Part shown: one piece after another, positions 1 through 8,666 of the stretch
Position numbering within the stretch: the stretch's first letter is position 1
Layout of the letters: every line of letters starts with the position of its first letter
NCBI RefSeq assembly: GCF_007362475.1
Contig: NZ_CP041687.1
Location: 1,736,001-1,800,000, forward strand
Length of the DNA: 64,000 nucleotides
Reading direction: 5' to 3'
Origin: Chryseobacterium sp. SNU WT5
GTDB lineage: Bacteria > Bacteroidota > Bacteroidia > Flavobacteriales > Weeksellaceae
The notes under the pieces: model-generated
Database searches by the model: none
The model's input: the letters and a program-made list of their open reading frames with translations, nothing else
Told to the model about the DNA's origin: nothing
Made by a program: the position numbers and the translations under genes

Positions 1-1
1 T

Positions 2-562
2 TTGCGACTGGTTTCTACCCGCGCAAAAGCGATGCAGGAAGCTTGTGATGCTAATCCAAGTTCTATGGCAGCAATTTTAGGGTTAGCTGATGATGTAGTT
101 GAAAGAATTTGTGAAGAGACGCCTGGAGTAGTAGTTCCAGCAAATTATAACTGCCCAGGGCAATTGGTGATTTCTGGAGAAACCGCTGCAGTAGAAGCCG
201 CCTGTGTGAATTTAAAGGAAGCAGGTGCAAAGAGAGCGTTATTGTTACCCGTGAACGGCGCATTTCATTCACCTTTGATGATGCCTGCACAGGAAAAATT
301 AGCCGAAGCAATTCATAATACCAAGTTTTATAAACCAACCATGCAGGTTTATCAAAATATCAGCACTACATCGGTAGAAGATCCAGAGGAGATTAAATTG
401 AATCTGATCGCGCAGCTTACTGGACCGGTACGATGGACGCAATCCATACAAAATATGATTAAAAAAGGTGCCACTTCTTTCGTAGAGGTCGGTCCTGGAA
501 AAACCTTACAAGGATTAATCAAAAAAATTAATAGTGGAGTAGAAGTTTCATCAGCTTTATAA
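2..562 (+). CDS. fabD: Malonyl-CoA:ACP transacylase, C-terminal part (partial)
   Basis: Transfers malonyl from CoA to ACP to supply fatty acid synthesis. The gene runs off the left edge, so the GHSLG nucleophile region is missing. The first visible codons already read as the family's LRLVSTRAKAMQEACD helix, so the listed start is only the window edge. The catalytic histidine lies in GAFHSPLM (about residues 85-92 of the visible part), followed by the conserved N-I-S and VEVGPGKTLQGL segments near the C-terminus. It is followed 11 bp later by the GHMP kinase gene. This is the housekeeping copy by sequence; it could also serve malonyl-ACP to the type II synthase at 4.3-10.2 kb, which has no transacylase of its own. 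Confidence 0.95.
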   Translation: MRLVSTRAKAMQEACDANPSSMAAILGLADDVVERICEETPGVVVPANYNCPGQLVISGETAAVEAACVNLKEAGAKRALLLPVNGAFHSPLMMPAQEKLAEAIHNTKFYKPTMQVYQNISTTSVEDPEEIKLNLIAQLTGPVRWTQSIQNMIKKGATSFVEVGPGKTLQGLIKKINSGVEVSSAL

Positions 563-573
563 TAACTTAGAGT

Positions 574-1470
574 ATGATTTTTTCCCACGGAAAATTATTG
601 CTCACGTCTGAATATGTCGTCCTTGACGGCGCTTTAGCTCTTGCCGTACCTACAAAATGGGGGCAAGAGTTTTTTATTGAAGAAATTTCAGATCACAGGT
701 CTACTGTTTATTGGACTGCTTTACATCAGGGAAAACCATGGTTAAATGCTGAAATTGACTATCATCGACAAATAATTTCAAACACCAATATTCCAGATGC
801 TGCAGAGTTTATTCTCAAAGTTCTTTTAAAAGTACAACAGTTATCCTTTACGCAACTACGGGCAGATTCTTCTTACAAGATCATTACTAATTTACAATTT
901 CCTGCAGATTTCGGTTTAGGAAGCAGTTCAACACTGATGAATAATTTAGCACAATGGGCAGAAATTGATGCTTTTGAACTTAACGAATCTTGTTTGGGAG
1001 GCAGCGGTTATGATATTGCTGTTGCCCAGAAAAAGAATGCCATTCTTTATCAATCTCAGCCAAAACGGACCATTACAGAAACTCAGTTTAATCCCTTATT
1101 CAAAGATGAATTAATTTTCATTCATTTGAATCAGAAGCAGAATAGCCGTGATGGGATTAATCTATACCGATCTCGCGATAAATCAGATGCGCTCATTGAA
1201 GAGTTTTCTATCATTACCAGAAAAGTTTTAGAAGCAAATAGTTTAGAAGAATTTTCGGAATTAATGACTCTTCACGAAAAAAAATTAAGTGACTTCCTAG
1301 GTATCGAAACAGTAAAAGAAAAATTTTTCGAAAACTGCCCGGTTTTTGTAAAAAGCTTGGGTGCCTGGGGTGGAGATTTTGTGCTTAGCAGTAGATTTTT
1401 AGGTTTTGAAGCCTATTTTCGGGAACGAGGTTTTTCTACTATTTTTAGTTACGATGAGTTAATCTATTGA
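574..1470 (+). CDS. GYDIA-family GHMP kinase
   Basis: Small-molecule kinase of the GHMP (galacto/homoserine/mevalonate/phosphomevalonate) superfamily, 298 residues. The N-terminus SHGKLLLTSEYVVLDGALAL is the typical GHMP opening strand. The ATP-binding glycine/serine loop is PADFGLGSSSTLM (about 109-122), and GSGYDIA (143-149) is the signature that names this flavobacterial subfamily. Flavobacteria make isoprenoids by the mevalonate route, and family members are generally regarded as mevalonate-pathway kinases. The exact substrate cannot be read from sequence. It starts 11 bp after fabD and may share its transcript. Confidence 0.85.
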   Translation: MIFSHGKLLLTSEYVVLDGALALAVPTKWGQEFFIEEISDHRSTVYWTALHQGKPWLNAEIDYHRQIISNTNIPDAAEFILKVLLKVQQLSFTQLRADSSYKIITNLQFPADFGLGSSSTLMNNLAQWAEIDAFELNESCLGGSGYDIAVAQKKNAILYQSQPKRTITETQFNPLFKDELIFIHLNQKQNSRDGINLYRSRDKSDALIEEFSIITRKVLEANSLEEFSELMTLHEKKLSDFLGIETVKEKFFENCPVFVKSLGAWGGDFVLSSRFLGFEAYFRERGFSTIFSYDELIY

Positions 1471-1598
1471 TATCCAATAAATTGTTAATTTAAAGTTTTC
1501 TTGCAGATTGTGACGAATATCAGTAATTTTAAATCCTCGTTAGTACATATTAAGCAGTAAATTTGCTTTTTAATTAAAATCAGAAATATAAAGACATT

Positions 1599-3203
1599 AT
1601 GAAGAACATTAAAATCATTCAGCAACTCCACGATTTAGGAATAACAGGTTATGAAGAAGTATCGTATAACCCGACCTACGAAGAAATGTATATCGCAGAA
1701 ATGTCCTCTAAAAATGTAGGTTTTGAAAAAGGGGCGGTAACTGAATCAGGAGCTGTAGCAGTGAAAACCGGAGTCTTTACCGGACGTTCACCAAAAGACC
1801 GTTTTATTGTAAAAGATGATGTCAGCAAAGATACGATCCATTGGGATGGGAAGGTTAATGTACCTACAACTCCTGAAGTTTTTGAAAGTTGCAAGAATTT
1901 GGTTTTAAAGCAACTATCTTCATCAAAGAAAATATATGTAGTAGATGCATTCTGCGGAACCAATCCTGATACAAGATTAAAAGTCCGATTTATCATGGAA
2001 GTCGCCTGGCAGGCGCATTTTGTAACCAACATGTTTATTCGTCCTTCTAACTATGAATTAGAAAATTATGGTGAACCGGATTTCATCGTAATGAATGGTT
2101 CAAAAGCTACAAATCCAAACTGGAAGGAACAAGGTCTTAATTCTGATAATTTTGTGATGTTTAATCTGACTGAAAAAATGCAGATTATTGGAGGGACCTG
2201 GTATGGTGGAGAAATGAAGAAAGGAATGTTTGCTATGATGAACTATTATCTTCCATTAAAAGGAATGGCTTCTATGCACTGTTCTGCAAATGTTGGAGAG
2301 GATGGTGATGTAGCCTTATTCTTTGGATTGTCTGGAACAGGGAAAACCACACTTTCTGCAGATCCGAAAAGATATCTGATAGGAGACGATGAGCATGGCT
2401 GGGACGACAATGGAGTATTCAATTTTGAAGGTGGATGTTATGCAAAGGTAATTGACCTTTCCGAAGAGAAAGAACCGGATATTTTTAAAGCGATCAGAAG
2501 AGATTCTTTATTAGAGAATGTCGTAGTTAATGAATATGGTGAAGCAGATTATACAGATAAATCAATAACTGAAAATACGAGAGTTTCCTATCCAATTTAC
2601 CACATTAATAAAATTGTTTTGCCTTCCAAAGCAGGACATGCTAAAAAGATTGTCTATTTGTCAGCAGATGCCTTTGGGGTATTGCCTCCGGTTTCGCTTC
2701 TGAACGACGATCAGGCACAATATCATTTCCTTTGTGGTTATACTTCTAAGTTAGCAGGAACAGAAAGAGGAATTACAGAACCTCAACCATCATTCTCTCC
2801 AGCATTTGGAGAAGCTTTTCTTACTTTACATCCAACGATGTATTCTAAAACACTGATTGGCAAAATGAAAGAGCATGGTGCTAAGGCTTATTTGGTAAAC
2901 ACAGGATGGAACGGGACCGGAAAAAGAATTTCTTTAAAAGATACCCGTGCGATTATTGATGCTATTATTGATGGATCAATTGATAAGGCAGAAAAAACGA
3001 CAATTCCGGTAATGAATTTAGAAATTCCAACGGCGTTACCAAATGTTTCCGAAGGACTTCTGGATCCTAGAGCTACTTACGCCAACGCTTCTGAATGGGA
3101 AGAAAAAGCAAAAGATCTAGCTGCTCGTTATATCAAAAATTTCGAACAGTATTGTAATACAGAAGAAGGTAAAAGATTAGTTGCGGCAGGTCCACAGATC
3201 TAA
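1599..3203 (+). CDS. pckA: Phosphoenolpyruvate carboxykinase (ATP)
   Basis: Converts oxaloacetate and ATP to phosphoenolpyruvate, CO2 and ADP; a cytosolic gluconeogenic enzyme. Length (534 residues) is normal for the ATP-dependent family. The kinase-1 P-loop [14 protein letters not shown] lies at about residue 243, followed by the metal-binding kinase-2 segment [10 protein letters not shown]. Substrate-binding signatures include [11 protein letters not shown] near residue 60 and [14 protein letters not shown] in the C-terminal third. It stands alone between a 128-bp upstream gap and a strong terminator immediately downstream, so it is probably monocistronic. No sign of damage. Confidence 0.97.
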   Translation: MKNIKIIQQLHDLGITGYEEVSYNPTYEEMYIAEMSSKNVGFEKGAVTESGAVAVKTGVFTGRSPKDRFIVKDDVSKDTIHWDGKVNVPTTPEVFESCKNLVLKQLSSSKKIYVVDAFCGTNPDTRLKVRFIMEVAWQAHFVTNMFIRPSNYELENYGEPDFIVMNGSKATNPNWKEQGLNSDNFVMFNLTEKMQIIGGTWYGGEMKKGMFAMMNYYLPLKGMASMHCSANVGEDGDVALFFGLSGTGKTTLSADPKRYLIGDDEHGWDDNGVFNFEGGCYAKVIDLSEEKEPDIFKAIRRDSLLENVVVNEYGEADYTDKSITENTRVSYPIYHINKIVLPSKAGHAKKIVYLSADAFGVLPPVSLLNDDQAQYHFLCGYTSKLAGTERGITEPQPSFSPAFGEAFLTLHPTMYSKTLIGKMKEHGAKAYLVNTGWNGTGKRISLKDTRAIIDAIIDGSIDKAEKTTIPVMNLEIPTALPNVSEGLLDPRATYANASEWEEKAKDLAARYIKNFEQYCNTEEGKRLVAAGPQI

Positions 3204-3226
3204 TAATTTTATTATTTATAATAGAG

Positions 3227-3258
3227 AATCCCTCGGTCACTGACTGAGGGATTTTTTT
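3227..3258 (+). terminator. Rho-independent terminator of pckA
   Basis: An ATCCCTCGGTCA / TGACTGAGGGAT hairpin is followed by a run of seven T, 24 bp after the pckA stop. Confidence 0.9.
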
Positions 3259-3729
3259 GTGCTTAAATATGTATCCATAAGCACTTTAATTGAGTAATAT
3301 CAAATCATTAGTGCGGATTTTTTTCCAGGTAAAGCTAATAACGGCCATCCCTCCACTTTTTAAACCTAATTATAAGTCGGTTCTTCAATCTTTTATGATG
3401 CTTTTAATAAAAGCTTGATCCTAATTATTTAATTATTAATGGGAGTGCGTTGTTATTAGATTGTATTTGTCTCGAGAATCAAGTCGAGATAAAATTTCTT
3501 CGTTAAAAACTTCGCCTCTAATCTCTTCAAGATTTTAAAATTCAAACACTGCTATTTGCTTTAACAGCCTGTTTGGTGGTTTCGACGGGAATATTCAGTC
3601 GACTATCACGATGTGTTTCTCTAACTGTCTCATTTTTTGAACTGATAACTGGTTTGTAAATAGGGAATTACGACGATTTCTAGCATTTGTGTTATCTAAA
3701 CCGAACTTTTAAGATGTACCTTTTTTAAA
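3259..3729. other. Intergenic region, no gene seen
   Basis: All reading frames are short and broken, and no RNA gene or repeat was recognised. The region separates core genes from the biosynthetic island and is followed by a promoter block duplicated at 16342. Confidence 0.6.
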
Positions 3730-3846
3730 CGCCCACCGATTAATTGACTGTTTTTAACTTGATTATTTATCATGTCGTCGAAAAAAATTTTATTCGGTGG
3801 TTGCACAATGTACTTTTGACATAAGAAATTTAAGAAGAAATAAAAA
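3730..3846 (+). promoter_or_regulatory. Duplicated promoter/operator block, copy 1
   Basis: This block aligns with 16342-16458 along its length, including an identical stretch of about 25 bp (3771-3795, beginning CATGTCGTCG) and an identical AATGTACTTTTGA. The latter contains TACTTTTG (3811-3818), a perfect match to the Bacteroidota -7 consensus TAnnTTTG. No clear -33 TTG is present at the usual distance; the invariant stretch occupies that position and could be an activator or operator site. Both copies precede paralogous 129-residue genes, so the two operons are probably co-regulated. Confidence 0.7.
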
Positions 3847-3926
3847 CTACCAATAAATACTATCTATAATATTCTGATTATCAAATATTAAGTAGCGTTT
3901 AAAATGATTTTTCAAAAAATAGAACT

Positions 3927-4316
3927 ATGGAATTATCCCAAATATTACTGCATGTAATAGAAGAAAAGGAGAGTGTGAAAAAGCTTGTTGAAAAAACCAA
4001 AACTGCAAAAAACACTAAAGATGAAGTCAAATTTTCTTACCAGGCATTTTGCTGCGCGTTGATGGCGAAGGAAACAACAAATAATCTGCAGAAAATAGAA
4101 TATATCAACGCTTACGCAAAATACTTGAACAGCGCTTTGGAGCTTAATACAGAATGTTATGAAGCAAGACTTTTTAGGGTTTCCGTAGAAAAAAAATTAC
4201 AGAATGTTGATTTCAAAAATCACATTACTCAAGATACCTATTTTCTTCGAGCTAATGTAGGGATCATAAAAGATGAAAATCTAAAAAAGATTACCAACAA
4301 AATATTATCACTATAA
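3927..4316 (+). CDS. Small helical protein heading the biosynthetic operon (unknown family)
   Basis: A 129-residue soluble protein, almost entirely predicted helix by composition, with no signal peptide or membrane segment. I do not recognise the family. The central stretch (about 35-95, containing KFSYQAFCCALMAK, NLQKIEYINAYAKYLNSALE and CYEARLFRVSVEKKL) resembles TPR-like paired helices and contains the few cysteines. A paralogue with roughly two-thirds identity lies at 16521-16910, also first in its operon and behind the same promoter block. The acyl ligase gene starts 13 bp downstream. A regulatory, adaptor or chaperone role is possible but unproven. Confidence 0.8.
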   Translation: MELSQILLHVIEEKESVKKLVEKTKTAKNTKDEVKFSYQAFCCALMAKETTNNLQKIEYINAYAKYLNSALELNTECYEARLFRVSVEKKLQNVDFKNHITQDTYFLRANVGIIKDENLKKITNKILSL

Positions 4317-4329
4317 TAAATTTAAGAAA

Positions 4330-5721
4330 ATGTTTGAACTATTCGAATCTTTTAAAAAGTACCCGGGCGCAACAATCGAAGAATCACCTCTTTTATCGTT
4401 CACTTACTCACAGTTTTACGATCAAATCTGCCAAGTTGCTTCTGGAATTAGTGATCTTAATATTCCTAAGAAAAGTGTCATTGTTATTTATGGAATCAAA
4501 AGCCAGCTGAGATCAATGATTCTTTTATGTGGTAGTATTAAAGCAGGCCTTATCCCTTTTATTGTGGAAAACGGCGGCATGGAGAAAGTAAAAGATTTGA
4601 AATTCTCAACAATTTTAACTGAAAATACAACTACTGACTGTTTCGAAAGTTTCTCAAAGTCAAGTTTTTTAAGTACTTATTTATTACACTACAAGATTTG
4701 TAACACCCATTTTATTGGTGATGAGAACAGTTTAGTTATCGTATCCAGTTCTGGAACAACGGCTAAAATTCCCAAAAAAATACTTTTAGGAAAAAGCGAA
4801 ACGATGAATAATATTCTTTCAAATGTACAAGCATTGAAGCTGACAAGCGCAGAAAAAACTCTCATTGTACTGCCTGTTTCTTATTCCTACGGATTAATAG
4901 CTCAGTTCTTCTCACACCTTTATGTAGGTGCAAATATTGTCTTTGCAACGAAAAATATTGGGATTCTTCAAATTCCTTTCTTGCTCAATAAGCATAATAT
5001 TACCAATATCTATTTGACCCCATTGTTGGCGAGGCTCGTAGTGTACTATAATTTGAAATGCAAACCGAAAGCTAATAATCTTAATTTCATAACAATAGGC
5101 GGCGATAAACCTTATACCAGTATAATAAAAAAAATCGTCAACCTGTTCAATTGTAATATTTATACGACGTACGGATTGGCCGAAGCAGGACCGAGAGTTT
5201 CTACGAAATCATTTAAAAAAGAGGATGAAAATTATATGATATCGATTGGTACTCCCAACCCAAATGTGGACGTCCAAATTAAAAAGACTGCCAAATATGA
5301 TAAAATATTTAATAATTCAGCAATCGGAATATTGAATATACAAAGTCCTTCTGTTTTTCTAGGATATATCAAAGGAAATAAAATTCAAAAGCCTGTTTCG
5401 GCTAAAATGATTAAAACTAAAGATTTAGGTATGAAAATGGACAATGGCGAAATTGTACTACTGGGAAGATCTGATCAATACTTTGTCTCTAACGGAAAAC
5501 CAGTTTGGTTTTATGATTTGAACGAAGAAATCTATGAAAGTGACAATGTGATCAAGGTGAAAATACAAAAGAAAACTAAGATGTTGATCGATGTTTTCTA
5601 CAGAGGGATTCTTGAGGAAAATAATGTGGTGAATTCCCTTCAGCAAAAATATGGGATAGAAAACAACAAGGATTATAACATACAATTTATAAAGTATGAT
5701 GGAAACCAATATTATAAATAA
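4330..5721 (+). CDS. AMP-dependent acyl-activating ligase
   Basis: Member of the ANL (acyl-CoA synthetase/adenylation) superfamily, 463 residues, slightly short for the family. The phosphate-binding loop is SSSGTTAKIPKK (about 138-149), the A5-type motif is YTTYGLAEAGPR (about 277-288), and LGRSDQ marks the hinge before the C-terminal domain, which is short. It would adenylate a carboxylic acid and load it onto a thiol, either CoA or the ACP encoded at 9923. Context with a PPTase, ketosynthases and ACP points to starter-unit or fatty acid activation for a dedicated type II synthase. The last 26 bp overlap the PPTase gene, indicating translational coupling. Confidence 0.85.
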   Translation: MFELFESFKKYPGATIEESPLLSFTYSQFYDQICQVASGISDLNIPKKSVIVIYGIKSQLRSMILLCGSIKAGLIPFIVENGGMEKVKDLKFSTILTENTTTDCFESFSKSSFLSTYLLHYKICNTHFIGDENSLVIVSSSGTTAKIPKKILLGKSETMNNILSNVQALKLTSAEKTLIVLPVSYSYGLIAQFFSHLYVGANIVFATKNIGILQIPFLLNKHNITNIYLTPLLARLVVYYNLKCKPKANNLNFITIGGDKPYTSIIKKIVNLFNCNIYTTYGLAEAGPRVSTKSFKKEDENYMISIGTPNPNVDVQIKKTAKYDKIFNNSAIGILNIQSPSVFLGYIKGNKIQKPVSAKMIKTKDLGMKMDNGEIVLLGRSDQYFVSNGKPVWFYDLNEEIYESDNVIKVKIQKKTKMLIDVFYRGILEENNVVNSLQQKYGIENNKDYNIQFIKYDGNQYYK

Positions 5722-6319
5722 AGAACAGCCAGTAATCTATTATACCACCTTAAATAACTCCATTACGTCCAAAACAAAGGAAACCGTTAATCGATATTTT
5801 TCAGATGAAATCGTAATAAGAATGGACAGATGTACAAATCCAAGGTTGAAGATCAGGCAATATCTATCTAAAGAATTGATTGTCGAAGTATGCAGGTTAA
5901 CAGGAATACACCACCGGGAACTAAAAGAAATTTATTACGCAGAGAACGGTAAAATGGTGTTCCGAGATAACAAATACTTTATATCAATGTCTTACTCTCA
6001 GAACTTCATCGCATGTTATTTAGGGATGGTGAAAGTAGGAGTAGATATGGAAGTGATGGGTGAGTTGCCACTGACAAATAAAATAAGTGTTCTACAGAAT
6101 CTAACAGATGAGACCGTTAAGGGGAAACTGGATTTTTATACGCTGTGGACAAAAATAGAGAGTATTGTGAAGTTCTATGACAACATTGATATGTACAAAG
6201 TACTGCAAGACAAAATGTGGAAATCAACATCACTAGCTATAGGCAGATATATTAATAACAACTTGATTTTTTCTATAGCGACTGAGAAAATTGAAAAAAT
6301 AAAAATAATAAAATTATGA
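5696..6319 (+). CDS. Sfp-type 4'-phosphopantetheinyl transferase
   Basis: Transfers phosphopantetheine from CoA to the conserved serine of a carrier protein. The diagnostic motifs are the SMSYSQ segment (about 97-102), GVDMEV (115-120, with the Mg2+-binding aspartate and glutamate) and WTKIESIVK (151-159). The last is a variant of the usual W-x-x-K-E-A-x-x-K: the motif glutamate and lysine are kept but shifted by one substitution (KIE for KEA). Length 207 residues is normal for the Sfp class. It overlaps the preceding ligase gene by 26 bp and the following dehydratase gene by 4 bp (ATGA). Its likely client is the ACP at 9923. Confidence 0.88.
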   Translation: MMETNIINKEQPVIYYTTLNNSITSKTKETVNRYFSDEIVIRMDRCTNPRLKIRQYLSKELIVEVCRLTGIHHRELKEIYYAENGKMVFRDNKYFISMSYSQNFIACYLGMVKVGVDMEVMGELPLTNKISVLQNLTDETVKGKLDFYTLWTKIESIVKFYDNIDMYKVLQDKMWKSTSLAIGRYINNNLIFSIATEKIEKIKIIKL

Positions 6320-6751
6320 CAGCAACATTACAAATAGAACAACTTCTTCCGCACCGTAAACCAATGCTTTTAATTGACAGTGTCGAGGAGATTGTACCGA
6401 ACGAATCAATTATAACAAAAGTGTTCTTGGATGAAGATATGATTTTTTTTTAAAGGACATTTTGATGGTTATCCTTTGCTCCCAGGAGTGATTTTAATAG
6501 AAATGATGTACCAGTCGTGCGGGATATTAGATCGATTTCAGCCAGATCATACTGAGACAACTAAAAAAGTAGGTATTGGAAAAGCAGTCGGAATTAAAAG
6601 CGCTGTATTCATCAAAGAAGCAAAACCGAATGATCTACTCACTATAAAAGTTAAGAAAATAAATACAATACTCAATTTTAAAAGTTTTTACGCAGAAATT
6701 TTTATTGATGAAAAACTAATATGTAAAGCAGAACTAACCGTAACAAATTAA
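6316..6751 (+). CDS. FabZ-like 3-hydroxyacyl-ACP dehydratase, frameshifted in a T9 tract
   Basis: Dehydrates beta-hydroxyacyl-ACP to the trans-2-enoyl form. The gene begins at the ATG overlapping the PPTase stop (6316) and encodes LLPHRKPMLLIDSVEEIV, the normal FabZ N-terminus. Reading then hits a stop after DEDMIFF because of nine consecutive T at 6443-6451. Removing one T restores FFKGHFDGYPLLPGVILIE, which contains the hotdog-fold active site (GHF..P..PGV..E). The rest runs open to 6751. Read without correction, only a truncated product is made. A sequencing error, a true null mutation and slippage-based switching are all possible; the intact remainder argues against long-standing decay. 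Confidence 0.8.
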
Positions 6752-6755
6752 TAAC

Positions 6756-7889
6756 ATGGAAAATACTAAAGTTTTTATAACAGGATTGGGATCTTTATCA
6801 GCGCTGGGATATGGCGCAGAAGAAACATGGGAAAATTTAAAAAATCTCAAAAAGATTACTAAAAAGGATAATTGGGATAATGAGAAAATACAGCCGCATT
6901 ACTTCGGTGAAGCTGTAGATGTAAATTTTGAAGAAGAAGTAAAATGGATGGATCGGTTTTCACCAAAAAAATACTCAAAATTAGGATTGTTAGCCTGTAA
7001 AAAAGCAATTGAAGACGCAGGAATACAAAACCTGAATGAAGATAATGATATCGGACTGATCATTGAAACATCACTAGGAGCAACGGAGTCTGTGGAGGAT
7101 TATCTATATGACCTGTTCCTAAAAGGAGTGGCAAAAGTAAGCCCGATTAAATTTACAAAAACGGTAGCAAATACTGTTCTAGGTGATGTGTCCAGAACAT
7201 TTGGACTCAAAGGACCCAGCTCCCTTATTTTTAATGAAAGCAGCGTTTCTTATGGTTACGATTTAATTAAGAAAGGTGTAGTAGATATTGTTATTTGCGG
7301 TGGAGTAGACCATTATTCTTCGTTCAGAATGTTGAGCGAGCAGGAGGAAGGAAACTTACACAGTGATGACATGGAAATCAATAGAAAAGAATTAAATCGA
7401 TCCATATTAGGTGAAGGTGCTTCTTTCATAGTACTGGAATCTGAAAAAAGCGTTCAGAACCGTCAGCGGAAACCATACGCAGAGATTATTGATGAGAATT
7501 ATGTTTTCGACTATAATAATGTAGAAAGCACAACAAGCAGATCAGCTTATGTTTTTGATGATGCCTCTGCTTTGATGAGTGATAAGCTTTATAAAAATCA
7601 GTCTATTGTTTTCCTAAGCGGCTTTTCAAACGAAAACCAGCACGTGGCGAGTGAACAGAAATTAGTAGATGAAATGAAAGTAGATAATGAGGTGTACTCA
7701 TTGATACACAAGAAATATACTGGAGATATGAAATCAGCGAGCGCCGTAATGGGCTTGAGTATCGCCAGCCAGATCTTAGCCAAGAGCTACCTGCCAGAAA
7801 CTAAAACTACCAAAAAATTAGATCTAGCTTTTGTTAACGCAGTTCATGAAGGCGGTGGGAGTTCACAATTTTTATTAAAAAACGCATAA
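6756..7889 (+). CDS. Ketosynthase-like chain length factor (active-site Cys absent)
   Basis: Thiolase-fold beta-ketoacyl synthase homologue, 377 residues, starting VFITGLGSLSALG. At the position where its neighbour FabF has TACAS it reads NESSVS, so the nucleophilic cysteine is replaced by Ser162. Neither the NAHGTGT nor the K-S-x-x-G-H histidine motif is preserved, although a GGVDHYSSF segment and a C-terminal glycine-rich strand remain. This pattern fits a chain length factor (KS-beta) that forms a heterodimer with an active ketosynthase, as in type II polyketide and aryl polyene systems. It lies 4 bp after the dehydratase and 2 bp before fabG. It is presumed catalytically inert in condensation. 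Confidence 0.8.
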   Translation: MENTKVFITGLGSLSALGYGAEETWENLKNLKKITKKDNWDNEKIQPHYFGEAVDVNFEEEVKWMDRFSPKKYSKLGLLACKKAIEDAGIQNLNEDNDIGLIIETSLGATESVEDYLYDLFLKGVAKVSPIKFTKTVANTVLGDVSRTFGLKGPSSLIFNESSVSYGYDLIKKGVVDIVICGGVDHYSSFRMLSEQEEGNLHSDDMEINRKELNRSILGEGASFIVLESEKSVQNRQRKPYAEIIDENYVFDYNNVESTTSRSAYVFDDASALMSDKLYKNQSIVFLSGFSNENQHVASEQKLVDEMKVDNEVYSLIHKKYTGDMKSASAVMGLSIASQILAKSYLPETKTTKKLDLAFVNAVHEGGGSSQFLLKNA

Positions 7890-7891
7890 TC

Positions 7892-8644
7892 ATGAAAAAT
7901 ATTTTAATAACAGGAGGCTCCAAAGGAATAGGACGGGACTTGGTAATTAAGTTTCACAACTTAGGACATAACGTAATATTCACGTACCTGAATTCAGAAC
8001 AAAGTGCTAACGAATTAGTTGATCAGTTAATGCTGTCTAATAGCCGTGGTACGGTGACAGCAATACGTTGTGATACTTCCAGTGTGGATCAGGTTTCCAG
8101 CGCAGTCACTTTACACAAAGAGTTTTTTAAAAACCTGGATGTTCTTGTCAATAATGCCGGAGTGAAAGACAGTAAAAACAGTAAAAAAGCAAAACCATTT
8201 TTGTTGACCTCCTATGATGAGTGGTGGGAAGTAATGCACAATAATGTGAACTGTGTAATTGTCCCAACAAAAAGATTGTTGCCGTTTATGATAAAGAATA
8301 AGAGAGGACGAATTATCAATATTACTTCGGTGTCGGGAATTAAAGGGAATCCTGGACAATCCGCATATGCCGCGTCAAAAGCAGCAATAACCAATTTCTC
8401 TAAGTCCATCAACAAAGAATTAAGTGGATTGGGAATTATTGTGAATTGCGTAGCGCCAAGCTTTATAGAAACGGAGATGACAGAAAATATCCCAGATGCA
8501 TATGTAACGCAACGCCTTCAGAGTACCTTACTTAAGAGAATGGGTCGTGTGGAAGAGATGTCGAACCTTATTTCTTACCTGGCATTTGAAGCACCAGACT
8601 TCTTAATCAATCAAGAAATCGTGTTTGACGGTGGAATAGGATAA
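7892..8644 (+). CDS. fabG: FabG-like 3-oxoacyl-ACP reductase (SDR)
   Basis: NADPH-dependent ketoreductase of the classical short-chain dehydrogenase family, 250 residues. The cofactor loop is TGGSKGIG (about 7-14), followed by NNAGV, the catalytic serine in ITSVSG, and Tyr159-x3-Lys163 in SAYAASKAA. The C-terminus FDGGIG is typical of FabG. It lies between the CLF-like and active ketosynthase genes, so it probably reduces the beta-keto group of the growing chain on the local ACP. No enoyl reductase is encoded in the operon. Confidence 0.92.
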   Translation: MKNILITGGSKGIGRDLVIKFHNLGHNVIFTYLNSEQSANELVDQLMLSNSRGTVTAIRCDTSSVDQVSSAVTLHKEFFKNLDVLVNNAGVKDSKNSKKAKPFLLTSYDEWWEVMHNNVNCVIVPTKRLLPFMIKNKRGRIINITSVSGIKGNPGQSAYAASKAAITNFSKSINKELSGLGIIVNCVAPSFIETEMTENIPDAYVTQRLQSTLLKRMGRVEEMSNLISYLAFEAPDFLINQEIVFDGGIG

Positions 8645-8666
8645 TCATAACATTAAAAAAATACCA

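Noticed and set aside
1676..2032. Minus-strand ORF inside pckA
   Set aside because: Shadow frame of a conserved gene with no family resemblance; the same applies to the other opposite-strand ORFs within large coding genes.
3259..3729. Decayed gene between pckA and the island
   Set aside because: No frame gave a recognisable protein fragment over more than a few codons.
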